Shown here: positions 40,690 through 50,762 of the stretch, piece by piece
Position numbering within the stretch: the stretch's first letter is position 1
Layout: each line of letters starts with the position of its first letter
Assembly (NCBI GenBank): GCA_963691705.1
Contig: OY829539.1
Location: 15,736,186-15,800,185 of the forward strand
Direction: 5' to 3'
DNA: 64,000 nt
Origin: Viola odorata
Lineage: Eukaryota > Streptophyta > Magnoliopsida > Malpighiales > Violaceae
The notes under the pieces: generated by a model
Told to the model about the DNA's origin: nothing
The model's input: only the letters and a program-made list of their open reading frames with translations
Database searches by the model: none
Made by a program: the position numbers and the translations under genes

Positions 40690-42450
40690 GTAGCTTTAGT
40701 TGAAGGAATCTATTGGACTTTATCTTCAAATACCGTCCTCTTACTTTCCAATATTGTATCCTCTACTCCTTTTATTACTCAAGCTCATTACGTAAAGCTG
40801 ACTATTAATATAATAGATCCAATATTTGTTATCGTCTAGCATCTTTTGATATCTAAAGTATATCACTTTGAATCCCTTTGCTCTCTTGGTGTTGATCCAC
40901 TCTTGAGTAAAATCATCCTGACTATATTCAGTTCTCATTTATATTGCTTCAAAGCTATTATCAACTCTGGCTATCCTAATCTTTACAAGAAGACTGACTG
41001 GATAATAAAGATTGTCACTGAACTCTGGACTGTTGTAAATACTTTAATGAATATTCCTATGTGAGGTTTTACTCTCTTACTAAACTGTTTTACTCCTTCA
41101 TGGACTACTTTGCGGAACTCTGCTAATTCCCTGAGATCTTTGCTGAGTAAGATAATATTAAGGAATCAATATTCGTACAAACCCTTAATAATCTCAACAT
41201 CTAATTCTAGTTGTATATCTACTATGGGATAGACTTTTTGAAGTCTATAGTGATTCTTATATGCGTTAATAAATCTCCAAGATAGACAAATTGTGTCCAC
41301 CTTAAGTAATCAACTCCTTTTTCCTTTATTTCTTCTGTATAAACTGGAGAAGAATATAATCGAGCGATTATAGCTTCTACCTTTTGAGCCAAGGCTCTTT
41401 TTATGTTGTTATTTTTCACTTAGTTATTACTACTTTCATCAATCTTTGGCTTAGTAGTTTTGCTTGCTGTTTGTCGCCTTAGTTTTTTAAATAGGCAGAG
41501 ATTTTATTGCCTAAAAAATGTCATGAAGAACATGACCAGAAACAAAAACAAGTGCTGATGCAAAGCTGCAGAAAGACAGCTACAGCAACAACAACAAAAG
41601 AACAGAAAAAGAAACAAGAAAACTAAAAGAAACCAGCCAGCGAATTGCAACCCAACAGACTGCAGTAGCAACCCCCGACTCAAGTGACCTCAACTTGCCG
41701 ACTCAGAAGCCAAGCCGGAGTCTGCATCATGTCACCCATACTGTAAGCAAACACTCGATCCTTACTTTTCAGACACCAATGCCAAAACGAGAAGATCATG
41801 TTCACACATTTTGACACCGTGAGCTCTTGTTGTCTGAACACCACGACATTTCTCTAGTTCCATAGCGTCCAGGTAACTACATAAAAGAGAGTAGTCCACT
41901 GCTTGCTGGGAGTAGCACCATATGTCGGCAGATAGGACCCCCAAGTCCTCCACATGATCGCCAGATCCCCAGGTTTGCACCACGCTTCCTGGAGCCAGTG
42001 CATGATGACCATCCACACGTCTGTAGCAAACACACAATGGAGGAGGAGATGGTTGACGTCTTCTGGTCTAACTTGGCACATAGGACAGACGTTGTGAGTT
42101 GCTGGGATTATGTTCCTTTGCGCAAGGAACGATCTGGTAGCAATCCTGTCTCTCATCATTAACCACAAGAAGAGTTCCACCCGATAGGGGACCAACCCCG
42201 TCCAGCAGGAACGGAGCAGCGGACTGATCACATGCCTCGTAGCTTCCCATTTCCCGTTTGTGGCCTTAGTTGACATCATCATTTGCTTTTGGTTCTATTA
42301 TTTTGCTTTTATCGAACTCCTTAAGAGATTCGATGTCTTTATATATATCTTTGAATTTAGTTATTAACTGTGAGAAGGCAAAATAAGCTAAATTTGTTAT
42401 TTCATTTATTCTCTTCATAATTGCGATTTTGCAGTCTTTATCCATGACCT
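40690..42450 (-). pseudogene. Caulimovirid distal ORF, interrupted by a LINE
   Basis: Between the RNase H and the promoter, the minus strand has open pieces before the LINE (42270-42450) and after it (41222-41419, 40741-40938) with several stops. By position this corresponds to the last ORF, which in several caulimovirid genera is the translation transactivator. I could not confirm that from motifs, so the function is open. Confidence 0.45.
41483..42255 (-). mobile_element. LINE (L1-type) 3' fragment inserted in the caulimovirid
   Basis: The minus strand encodes the RT zinc-binding domain (ELFLWLMMRDRIATRSFLAQ, then CPMCQVRPEDVNHLLLHC and ATDVW) and the usual short C-terminus (SFWHWCLKSKDRVFAYSM). 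A 3' untranslated part ends in TTTAAAAAACT. The flanks GTTTGTCGCCTTAG (41469-41482) and GTTTGTGGCCTTAG (42256-42269) are a 14-bp target duplication with one mismatch. It is truncated at its 5' end, as most LINE insertions are. Confidence 0.88.
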
Positions 42451-42479
42451 TCTCTAATCAAAGTATTTGCAAGACAATT

Positions 42480-43860
42480 ATTAGTTCCTTTAATATATGC
42501 AATAGAAAACTTAAAATTCTGAAACCATGTTTGCCATGTTATTAATCTTTTATTTGTTGTAGTTGCTTGTGAATTATTAAATATAAAAGCTTTTACCTAA
42601 GTATTATCACTTCTTATCACAAAAGGTTTTGGTAATAAGAATATTTCAAAATTTTCAATTCCTAACTTTATTGCTAATAATTCTTTTTCTTTTATATGAT
42701 AATTCTTTTCTACTGGTTTAAATGTTCCTGAAATATAACTATAAATTTGGTCTTTATCGATTTTTAATATTGCTCCCTAATGCTTTTCTAAAGCATCGGT
42801 TTCTAATATTAAATTATCTTTTTTTCTAAAAGTAATCTTAGTAATGGTAAATCCTTATATCTATCTTTTATCTTTTTTATTATTTTTTGTATCTTCTTCA
42901 TTCCAATCCCTTTTATAAGTTTTCTTTAATTTTTCCCGCAATGTTACTCTTAATTTTGTTGTATCTTTTACAAATTGTTTCATATAATTTAAACATCCTA
43001 AAAATCTCTGTAATTGTTTTTTATCCTCTAATTTTTATGAAAAAATCTAATAATTTCTTAGATATATGAGGTTGTAATTTTATTTTTCCTTCTTCTATTG
43101 TCAATCCTAAAAAATGTATTTTTTCTTTTCTTATTTCAGCTTTATTTTCTGACAATACTATTCCATGTTGTTCACACTTCTTTCCAAATATTAATAAGTA
43201 TTTTTTATGCCCTTCCTCATTATTACTAATTATTAAGATATCATCAACATAAACTATTATAATTTTTCTATAATCCTTAAAAATTGAATCCATTCTTCTT
43301 TCAAATATTTGTGGTGCAACATTTTTCAAAGGAGATCACATTCCATTCATAGTGTCCTTGTGGGTACTAAATGTTGTTAATGCTTTACTATTTTCTGTCA
43401 TTTTTATTTGCCAAAATCCTAATTTGCAAGCAAATTTACTAAATATTGATTTTTCTCTAATGTCTCTAAATAGTAAGTTTTTTTTTTTGGTAGAAAATAT
43501 CCATCAAATTTTATTTCCTTATTTAACTTTTTTATAATTAATTACCATCCTAGCTTTTTCTCTTTTTTATTTCTGAGTGATTTCTTACCATGAATGCTAG
43601 GCTACTATGTGGACTTTTACTTTGACATATTAATTTATGATCTATTAGTTCTTATAATTGAGCTCTATATTTTTCTATCTTCTTCACTATATCTCATAGG
43701 TTTTACTCTAATGATTTTCATAGGGTCTTTTAACTCTAAATGTGCATATATTTCATCTATATCCCATTTCTCTACTGGGTTATTTTCATAACATTTCTTA
43801 ATTAATTTCTCTAGTTCATATGATAAAATTAATTGTTTAATATGTATAATTTTATTTTTT
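42480..43860 (-). pseudogene. Caulimovirid reverse transcriptase and RNase H (broken)
   Basis: The clearest piece is 43021-43329 with the RT active site YVDDILI followed by a palm/connection stretch (KIHFLGLTIEEGKIKL). Upstream, to about 43860, only short diverged pieces can be read. RNase H sequence follows down to about 42480 with stops. The viral polyprotein would make the genome DNA copy in infected cells. This copy cannot do so because it has multiple stops and frame changes. Confidence 0.75.
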
Positions 43861-44556
43861 AATAGTGTTATTCAGTCACCACGCTGGACTGCGGCTTAAT
43901 GAGTTTTTAAAACATATTGTTATTTTGGATGACTAAAAGCTTGCTTAATTTTTGGTATAAATACCTTTTGATGGCATAGTAGCGTAATTACTATATGTTG
44001 TCTTTCTAACATATTTGGTGAATAATCATATAAGAAATCATTTCCTAATATTATATCACTTCCTACGCTTTTACTAAGGTATACTCTCTGTAATTTTATA
44101 ATTTATCTCTAATCTAAATATCGTTGTATCGTATCTTATTTTATTTCCTAAAATATTTGTTCCTATTATTTCAGGTATTTTTTTCCAATGACCTTTTAGT
44201 ACTAAATATTATTGCCCAAAAGATATTCTTGATCAAATATCAACAAAAACATGAAATGCTCTTAGTTTATAAATTTCTTATTGTACATGTACATAGATTC
44301 TTAGAAAACTTGCATATGTCTCATGCGACATGTCTAAATATTATATGAGCTTCATTATTGATTGTCATTTTAATGTACTCTTTTTCTATATTACATGGAT
44401 ATATTAGATTTAAGAAATCATTTCCCACTAAGAATAGTGATATTGTTTAATCTTCATCTACCTCTAAATTTAACTCTAATGCAATATTCTTTCTCTTATT
44501 ATTGATCATACTCACTGTTACTCTATTATAATGATTTATCTCATGTTTTTCTTTGG
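43861..44556 (-). pseudogene. Caulimovirid region between the MP-like part and RT
   Basis: By position this should hold the start of the polyprotein and the protease. I could not identify a protease active site. All frames are interrupted and the sequence is very AT-rich. Confidence 0.4.
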
Positions 44557-45607
44557 GATAATGCAAAAATTGGTAACTGTACAAAAATTAAATGATAGAT
44601 TTCATACCTCATCTGTAAATTGCTTTTAAAAGATACTTGTACCATAACAAAACGTCACATTTGGTACCTCAACTCACGCCGTCCAACAATCACCGTTAAC
44701 TGTCCGACATGGCATGTAGGACAAATTTGACCCCGGTTCATTGTCCACAGGTCGGATAAATTTGACCCGGTTCTTTTTCCTTTTCTTTTCTTTTTATCTT
44801 TTCTTTTCATTTCTTTCTCACGGGCTCACTCTTTTCCTCTCTTCTTCTCTGTTTTGTTTTCTTCCTTTCCTCTTTGCTCTTAGAACAACAAAACACCACA
44901 CACACAAATACTCAGTGGAGAGGTGGCGATTATGGGTAGTTATTGTGGGTTTGGTTTTGAGCGAGAAGGAGATGGGTTTTGTGTGGTGGTTTGGTGGTAG
45001 CAGCAATGGGTGGTTTGGGGATTTTGATGTGGGGTAGATCGGGTTTGATGGTTTGGTGTTGGACATGGGTCAGGATTTGGTAGTTTTGGTGGTTGGGTTT
45101 GAGGCCGGTTGTGATGGAGGTGGCGTTGTGGAGGTACGACGGTGGTGAGAGGCCGACTGTGGTGGTGGCAGCGACGACGGCTGGTTTGGGGATTTTGGTG
45201 TGGGGTAGATCGGGTTTGATGGCTTGGTGTTGGAGATGGGTCAGGATTTGGTAGTTTTGTTGGTTGGGTTTGAGGCCGGTTGTGATGGAGGTGGCGTTGT
45301 GGTGGAGGCCGGCTATGGTGGTGGCAGCGGTGAGGGGTAGAAGGAAGCCGACTGTGGTGGTGAGGAGCGGTTGTGGTGGCGGATTTGGTGGTAGTGATGA
45401 ACGGTTGNNNNNNNNNNNNNNNNNNNNNNNNNNNNNNNNNNNNNNNNNNNNNNNNNNNNNNNNNNNNNNNNNNNNNNNNNNNNNNNNNNNNNNNNNNNNN
45501 NNNNNNNNNNNNNNNNNNNNNNNNNNNNNNNNNNNNNNNNNNNNNNNNNNNNNNNNNNNNNNNNNNNNNNNNNNNNNNNNNNNNNNNNNNNNNNNNNNNN
45601 NNNNNNN
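44557..45607. mobile_element. Unclassified insertion with 171-bp repeat and assembly gap
   Basis: At about 44557 caulimovirid sequence gives way to GGGATAATGCAAAAATTGG, and it resumes right after the N run. In between lie a CT-rich stretch (44770-44880), then G/T-rich sequence with a tandem unit (45011-45181 and 45182-about 45352). The start resembles ends of plant non-autonomous elements, but the other end is in the gap, so class and length are unknown. The open frames here come from the repeats. Confidence 0.5.
45408..45607. other. Assembly gap (200 N)
   Basis: A run of 200 N. The round number suggests a gap of unknown size placed in the repeated G/T-rich sequence. Confidence 0.98.
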
Positions 45608-46260
45608 ATTAGTTCTAGAATTAGCAGTAGGTCTAGAACTGATGGAATATCTTTTGTCTTCTCTTATAGAGTTTTTTCTTACTATCAATTTATTATTGTT
45701 GTGTATAATTTCTGGATTTTGAATTTCTTGTTTTCTTATTCTCTAACTCTAGAGTTATTTCTTCTAATATAGTTGCCTTTTCTCTAGTTATCATTCTTGG
45801 TGGTACATATTCTATCAAACTTGAAAAATTATCATCTATATTTACTATTTTTTAAAATTTATTTCCAATTTTTTCATGATGTGATGATGCAGTGGATGCC
45901 AATTTCTTAATATGTTATTGAGAATATTTTGCTACCTGGTCTCATTGTAATATTATGAAGCTTATAATATAAATCTAATGATCTATCTATATTTTTTTCT
46001 GATATACTTACTGAATAGTGTGAGAATATTGTAAATTTTACTTTTTGATATACCAATTTCCAGTTAATATTCTTAGCATTGCATCTAATGGATTAGTAGT
46101 AGTTCTATCATCCATACAAAATATTTGTATTGGACTATCTATTCCTTTTCTAAAATATCCCTAGTTATTATTTGTATTCCTCCTATGGAAACATTTTTCA
46201 CTCTTTTTCTCAATTCATCATTTAATTTTCGTAATTATTGCTAAATGTATATTACCAGTT
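45608..46260 (-). pseudogene. Caulimovirid movement-protein-like region (broken)
   Basis: Minus-strand pieces around 46010-46140 read NPLDAMLRILTGN and KFTIFSHYSVSISEKNIDRS. This resembles the conserved part of plant pararetrovirus movement proteins of the 30K type, which enlarge plasmodesmata. It follows the coat-protein zinc knuckle, as in CP-MP ORFs. Several stops interrupt it. Confidence 0.6.
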
Positions 46261-47002
46261 CAGTTTTCAGTGTCTATTACCATTTCCATATGTCTCGCTA
46301 CAAATGTTACTTTTTTAAATATAGAAAATATTTCTTGTTTAAATATTTTATTTTCATCTAGATCAAGCCCTACTTTATCTAGTTTTCTTGCATTAGGTTC
46401 CTCAAATATTACAGTTTGGTGATTAATTTCATTATTATCTATTTCATCAGTTATATTATAATTAGATGATTCTCCTAATTCTAAACTTTTACTCATTAGT
46501 TTTACTTTCTTCACTTTCAGTTTCTGAGTCAGTTATTTAATTCATTTTCTGAAGGTAATTCGTAAATACTTTTTGTATCATTTATTTCATACTCTATTAT
46601 TTCGAGTTCAGTATCAACACAAATTTTCTCATAAATTTTATTTATTTTCATATTAGTTTTCTCTCTTTTTGGGCATTCATTTGCATAATGTCGTTCGTTT
46701 TCTCTCTTTTTGGGCATTCATTTGCATAATGTCGTTCTTCTCTACAAAACCAACATGTACATTTATTTGGTTTATTACTGAATTTCATTTTATATGTATT
46801 TATTTTAAATGGGTTTCTTTTTCTATACTATCTTTTATTTGGTTTTCTTTTAAATCCTATTTTATTTATTTTTCTTGGATTACTAATTTTCTTCCATGTT
46901 TTATAATATTCCTTCTTTTTATATAGTCTCTCATGGATTTTTATATTTCTCATTATAGGTTTTGCATCCCCATTGTGTAGGTATACTTTTTTTTGGGCAA
47001 TA
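46260..47002 (-). pseudogene. Caulimovirid coat protein C-terminus with zinc knuckle
   Basis: The minus strand near 46760-46700 encodes CWFCREERHYANEC, the CCHC knuckle typical of caulimovirid coat proteins. A Lys-rich part precedes it and an acidic tail follows (46260-46650). A 41-bp direct duplication spans the knuckle end and breaks the frame. The capsid core upstream is missing because the viral sequence stops at 47002. Confidence 0.7.
46656..46737. repeat. 41-bp tandem duplication in the coat-protein knuckle
   Basis: The unit beginning GTTTTCTCTCTTTTTGGGCA at 46656 is repeated directly at 46697, apparently without change. Forty-one is not a multiple of three, so the duplication shifts the frame. 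Confidence 0.9.
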
Positions 47003-47470
47003 TGATGAGTGTCAAATTTGTCAAAAATAAATACAAGTTAACACTTAATGACAAAAAATATTGTGCACAGTGGTAAGAGGTTCGATCTTCAAGACAATGA
47101 GACTAATCTCAACTTTCTAAGTATGACCGAATGAAATAAAATAAGGTAATCAAAGGAGGTTTTTAAGATGCACATCAAAATTAAACTAAAAATTAACTAA
47201 AAGTATAGCATGCAGTCGTGAGACAAAGAGTGATGTGTCTTAAATCAATAGCATAAAAATTTTGAGTAGAGATTTTCCAAGGTCATAACTCGATATTGTT
47301 GATCATTGATGCAAAAATATTTAAAACCAATTTGTAAGGAAGTTATGGAAATCAGGTTCACTTAGACTTCCTACTCTCCTCCTATATCAAGTCACTTAAA
47401 GAGACACTTTATTAAGGACTCTAATCTTCTAGCAACCCTAAGGTTCACTTAGAGGATTTAACTAGTCAAT
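47003..47470 (-). repeat. Athila-type LTR fragment (3' part)
   Basis: The plus strand starts TGATGAGTGTCAAATTTGTC and then AGTGGTAAGAGGTTCGATC, like the LTR at 50763 (TGATGGGTGTCGAATTTGTC). It is therefore the U5 end of an Athila-type LTR on the minus strand. It is about 470 bp against 1465 bp for the full one; the rest is replaced by the next element. Confidence 0.65.
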
Positions 47471-48405
47471 TGATAAAAATAAGGAGAGACTTCTCTAGGC
47501 CAAGTGATACGAGCATGAGTGGGGCAAAGTATTGGACAAGAAGGACAATATAATGGCAAGCCAAAAGGAAGCTGAGAAAGAGACACGAGGGACAAAACCC
47601 TAGCGCTAGGGCGCCAGAGCAAAACACGTGGAGCAGCAACGCTCAAGACGCGCGCACTAGCATGAGATACGGTAGCAAGGCCATGCGCAACCAACGTGCT
47701 AGCAAGGGCAAGGTGCAGCCAAGGGGCCGAAGTAAAGCCCATCACTATTTCAAGAGCAGTCCTAAAACCAACAAATGTATAAATAGCATTTTACTCTTCA
47801 TTTGTAACTTAGTCTAAATGTTGAAAGCTTAAGTTGAGAGATATTCCTCTTTCCTTTCAATTGGACTCATCTTGGTGTTTATCTAGATTAGGAAGCCTTG
47901 ATTCAAGTCAAGTAACAACACTTAATTTTTAGCTTTGTTTAGTCATTCTTGAACCTTATAACATTGTTGTTTCCTCAGCTCAATCTTGTCTAAACAAGAT
48001 CCTTGGTCTCAGCCAAGTTACTCTTCCCGCACTTGGTTATTTATGTGTCATCTTGAGTTGTGTTGGTGCCAATCATTTACTGAACTAGATCCTTATCTAA
48101 AGAAGAGAAGCAAATGGCTAGCTTGCTCCAAGTTGCTGTTTTGTTGAGTAAAACATCACCCAAATGCAAGCAAGAGACCGTGAGAGTAACATGTGGTAGC
48201 GAAGCTCTTGGTGTTCAAAGATTGGTATGTTTTCCTTTATTTTCAGCTGATTTTTTTGGTCTTTCTTGGCTGAATCTTGTAGTCCTTTGTATGTAGAGTA
48301 TCTTGAGTCAAATTTTTGATTTTAATCTAGAGTTTTTCGTGGTCATACATGCAAAAGCCGAAAGTTTGCACCAAACAATCCGAAAATTCCAGCAAAACTG
48401 TTTAT
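47471..48405 (+). mobile_element. LARD-2: LTR, PBS and internal start of a non-coding LTR element
   Basis: The LTR (47471-48191) starts TGATAAAAATAAGG and ends GAGTAACA, with GTATAAATAGC at 47775-47785 as a TATA box. TGTGGTAGCGAAGC (48192-48205) matches the PBS position and sequence of LARD-1. Internal sequence follows to 48405, where Athila-A sequence starts. No coding capacity. The frame at 47458-47745 (minus) lies in the LTR and is not a gene. Confidence 0.65.
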
Positions 48406-48727
48406 CCAAGCATTAAGAAAATTTGTCATTCATACACTCCACATAAACAATACAGCATGCCTAAAGAACTGTCTACATCATGCCCAAGGAATAATGACCC
48501 TAAGGACCAGACTTTTCCGCACCAAGCAAGTCACCCGTAGTCCTCACAAGATAAAGTGTATGCACTCACACTCAGAACCAGGGGTAGGTGTTTAACACTC
48601 ATAAGAATGCAAATAAACGTAGCACAAGGGTCAGATTTGCAATGTCAATCCGAGTGAAAGTACACATGCATGGTCATTCTAATAATCCAAAGGACTTTGC
48701 AAGGAAAGGGTGATGTATGGGTATGAG
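48406..48727 (-). repeat. Athila-A 3'-region unit, copy 1
   Basis: About 320 bp, about 95 percent the same as 50166-50486. Read on the minus strand it matches the part of Athila-1 just before its PPT (CTCGGATTGAC, TTATTTGCATTC, TTGTGAGGACT, GGGTC.TTATTC). It abuts the 3' end of the LTR at 48728, where a PBS would normally be. Confidence 0.75.
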
Positions 48728-50073
48728 TGATAGTTGTCGAAGCCGTAAAAAATAATAATAAAACCTATCGCCTCATACACAATATAAATTACGTATAGTG
48801 GTAACAGGGTCAAACTCAGGGACTAGGGCAAGATGCTTACTACAGCGTATGACTGGGAATATCAAACCGAACGAGTAACCAAAAGGGGGGGGGGGGGTTG
48901 AGAGAGTCTTTGATTAGCTACTAAATAAATAGAATAAAGTATAGTAAATAAAAGTATGAAATCAATAAAGGAAAGATTCCTAGTAGAGATCTATCTCCCA
49001 TTGCATTGCGGTTAGTCGGTCATTAGCGTTAGGTATTCTATTCCTAGTTTATAAGTGTGCTATGGGGTCCAGGTACGTTTAGGTCCCCTGCTTTCCTTCA
49101 TAAGAGAAGTCTCTCCAAAGTACATTTATGGAGAGACCTTGACAATCCGTCGCCCTCTAAGGTACGTTTAAGGAAACAATACTCAAATGCCCATGAAGAG
49201 GAGGAAAGACACACCTAGGGCGAGACACTCAGTACGTTCGAGCCACTACCCTAATTATTATTTACTCTAGTTAGATTGGACCAGCGACCTAATGACTCTG
49301 ATCTAGTTGCCTACTTTACTACGTAACCTCACATTAGTTATTATTACGAAGATGGCGATAATTACCTAGGTTCAATTATTAGTTGGCCGGACCTCTAACC
49401 GTTCCAAGATAAACTGACAAGCAAATAATAATTAAACAAATAGAAACGTAGGAATTTATTAAACACAATTCGACCTCCCAACTACCTTAAGCAAACTTCG
49501 ATTACCTTTACTAAGAAAAAAGGGTTTAGCTACTCATGCTAGAAATCAAATAAATGAAATAATTAAAGAAGAATTGCATCAAAGAAAAGGGAAGAGCTGT
49601 TGTAAAATTGCAACTTAATACCGGCCGGAGATAAAGCTCCGGAATTATTACAAAGCTAGAAAGGCGCCGGAGGCAGAAGTATGGAATGCCAAAAAATCGA
49701 GAGGAAAAGAGTCCCCGAAACCCTATTTTACTAAATTATATATAGTCAACAAAAATAAGTCCTAAGTCTAATAGAACTAGGTTTCCTAAAAGGTCTTCTG
49801 CTGATCTGGAATATCGCGGGAATAAATGGGCGGATTTATCAGATTTCTTCTTCCGAGAGTTTCCTTTTCTGCGTCGGACTCCTCAGCTTCTGCGAACAAT
49901 CAGCTATGACGCCCAAGTTTGGTCAGAATCCAACTGAAAGTGTATGTTTCTACGAATTCCCTTTTCTAAGTCCAGATCTGCAAAAAGGAGAGAAACATAG
50001 GCAAATCAGTAGCATCAAGATCAAAAGTGAACTATGAAAAGGGAGAAAAATATGTATAAAATACACACTATCA
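48728..50073 (-). repeat. Athila-A LTR, complete copy
   Basis: This 1346-bp LTR has inverted ends TGATAG and CTATCA. A TATA box CTATATATAA lies on the minus strand at about 49746-49737. On its right the minus strand shows the PPT (GTGGGGGGAATT), so this is a 3' LTR of a minus-strand element. A run of 13 G (plus strand) is at 48886-48898. Confidence 0.82.
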
Positions 50074-50486
50074 AATTCCCCCCACAATACCCCAATGCTC
50101 GCCCTCGAGAATTGCATTACGTCAAAATGAAAAACATCCCTCTATCTAAAATGCACGCAATCAATCCAAGCATTAAGAAAATCTGTCATTCATACACTCC
50201 ACATAAACAATACATACCGCATGCCTAAAGAATTGTCTGCATCATGCCCAAGGAATAACGACCCCAAGGACCACACTTTCCAGCACCAAGCAAGTCACCC
50301 GTAGTCCTCACAAGATAAAGTATATGCACTTACACTCAGAACCTGGGGTAGGTGTTTAACACTCACAAGAATGCAAATAAATGTAGCACAAAGATTTGCA
50401 ATGCCAATCCGAGTGAAAGTACACATGCATGGTCATTCTAATAATCCAAAGGACTTTTCAAGGAAAGGGTGATGTATGGGTATGTG
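50074..50486 (-). repeat. Athila-A PPT and 3'-region unit, copy 2
   Basis: 50074-50108 holds the PPT region (minus strand CTCGAGGGCGAGCATTGGGG, then TATTGTGGGGGG). 50166-50486 repeats 48406-48727 at a distance of 1759-1760 bp. gag, pol and the PBS are absent between this unit and the neighbouring LTR piece. Confidence 0.75.
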
Positions 50487-50760
50487 TGATAAGTTCTCGA
50501 AGCAGTAAAAATTAATAATAAAACCTATCGCCTAATGCACAATATAAATTACGTATAGTGGTAACAGGGTCAAACTCAGGGACTAGGGCAAGACGCTCAC
50601 TTCAGCGTATGACTGGGAATATCAAACCGAACGAGTAACCAAAAAAAGGAGGGGGGGGGGTTGAGAGAGTCTTTGATTAGCTACTAAATAAACAGAATAA
50701 AGTAGAGTAAATAAAAATATGAAATCAATAAAGGAAATATTCCTAGTAAAGATCTATCTC
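50487..50760 (-). repeat. Athila-A LTR, second copy, truncated
   Basis: It repeats the first 274 bp of the 48728 LTR with a few differences (TGATAAGTTCTCGAAGCAG against TGATAGTTGTCGAAGCCG) and stops at GATCTATCTCC, where Athila-B begins at 50763. Confidence 0.85.
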
Positions 50761-50762
50761 CA

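Larger units (their letters stand above)
40219..47002 (-). mobile_element. Endogenous caulimovirid (pararetrovirus) fragment
   Basis: The sequence is strongly AT-rich and unlike its neighbours. On the minus strand it shows a coat-protein zinc knuckle, an MP-like region, then (after an insertion) RT and RNase H, a further ORF, and an intergenic promoter with a poly(A) signal. CP before MP, RT in a separate frame, and a distal ORF before the promoter fit the cavemovirus/solendovirus type of layout. The genus is inference. It lacks LTRs. The coat-protein N-terminus is cut at 47002. Stops and frameshifts occur throughout; this is an old, inactive integration. Confidence 0.82.

Noticed and set aside
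44930..45722. Open frames crossing the N run
   Set aside because: They depend on unknown bases and on G/T-rich tandem sequence; nothing supports coding.
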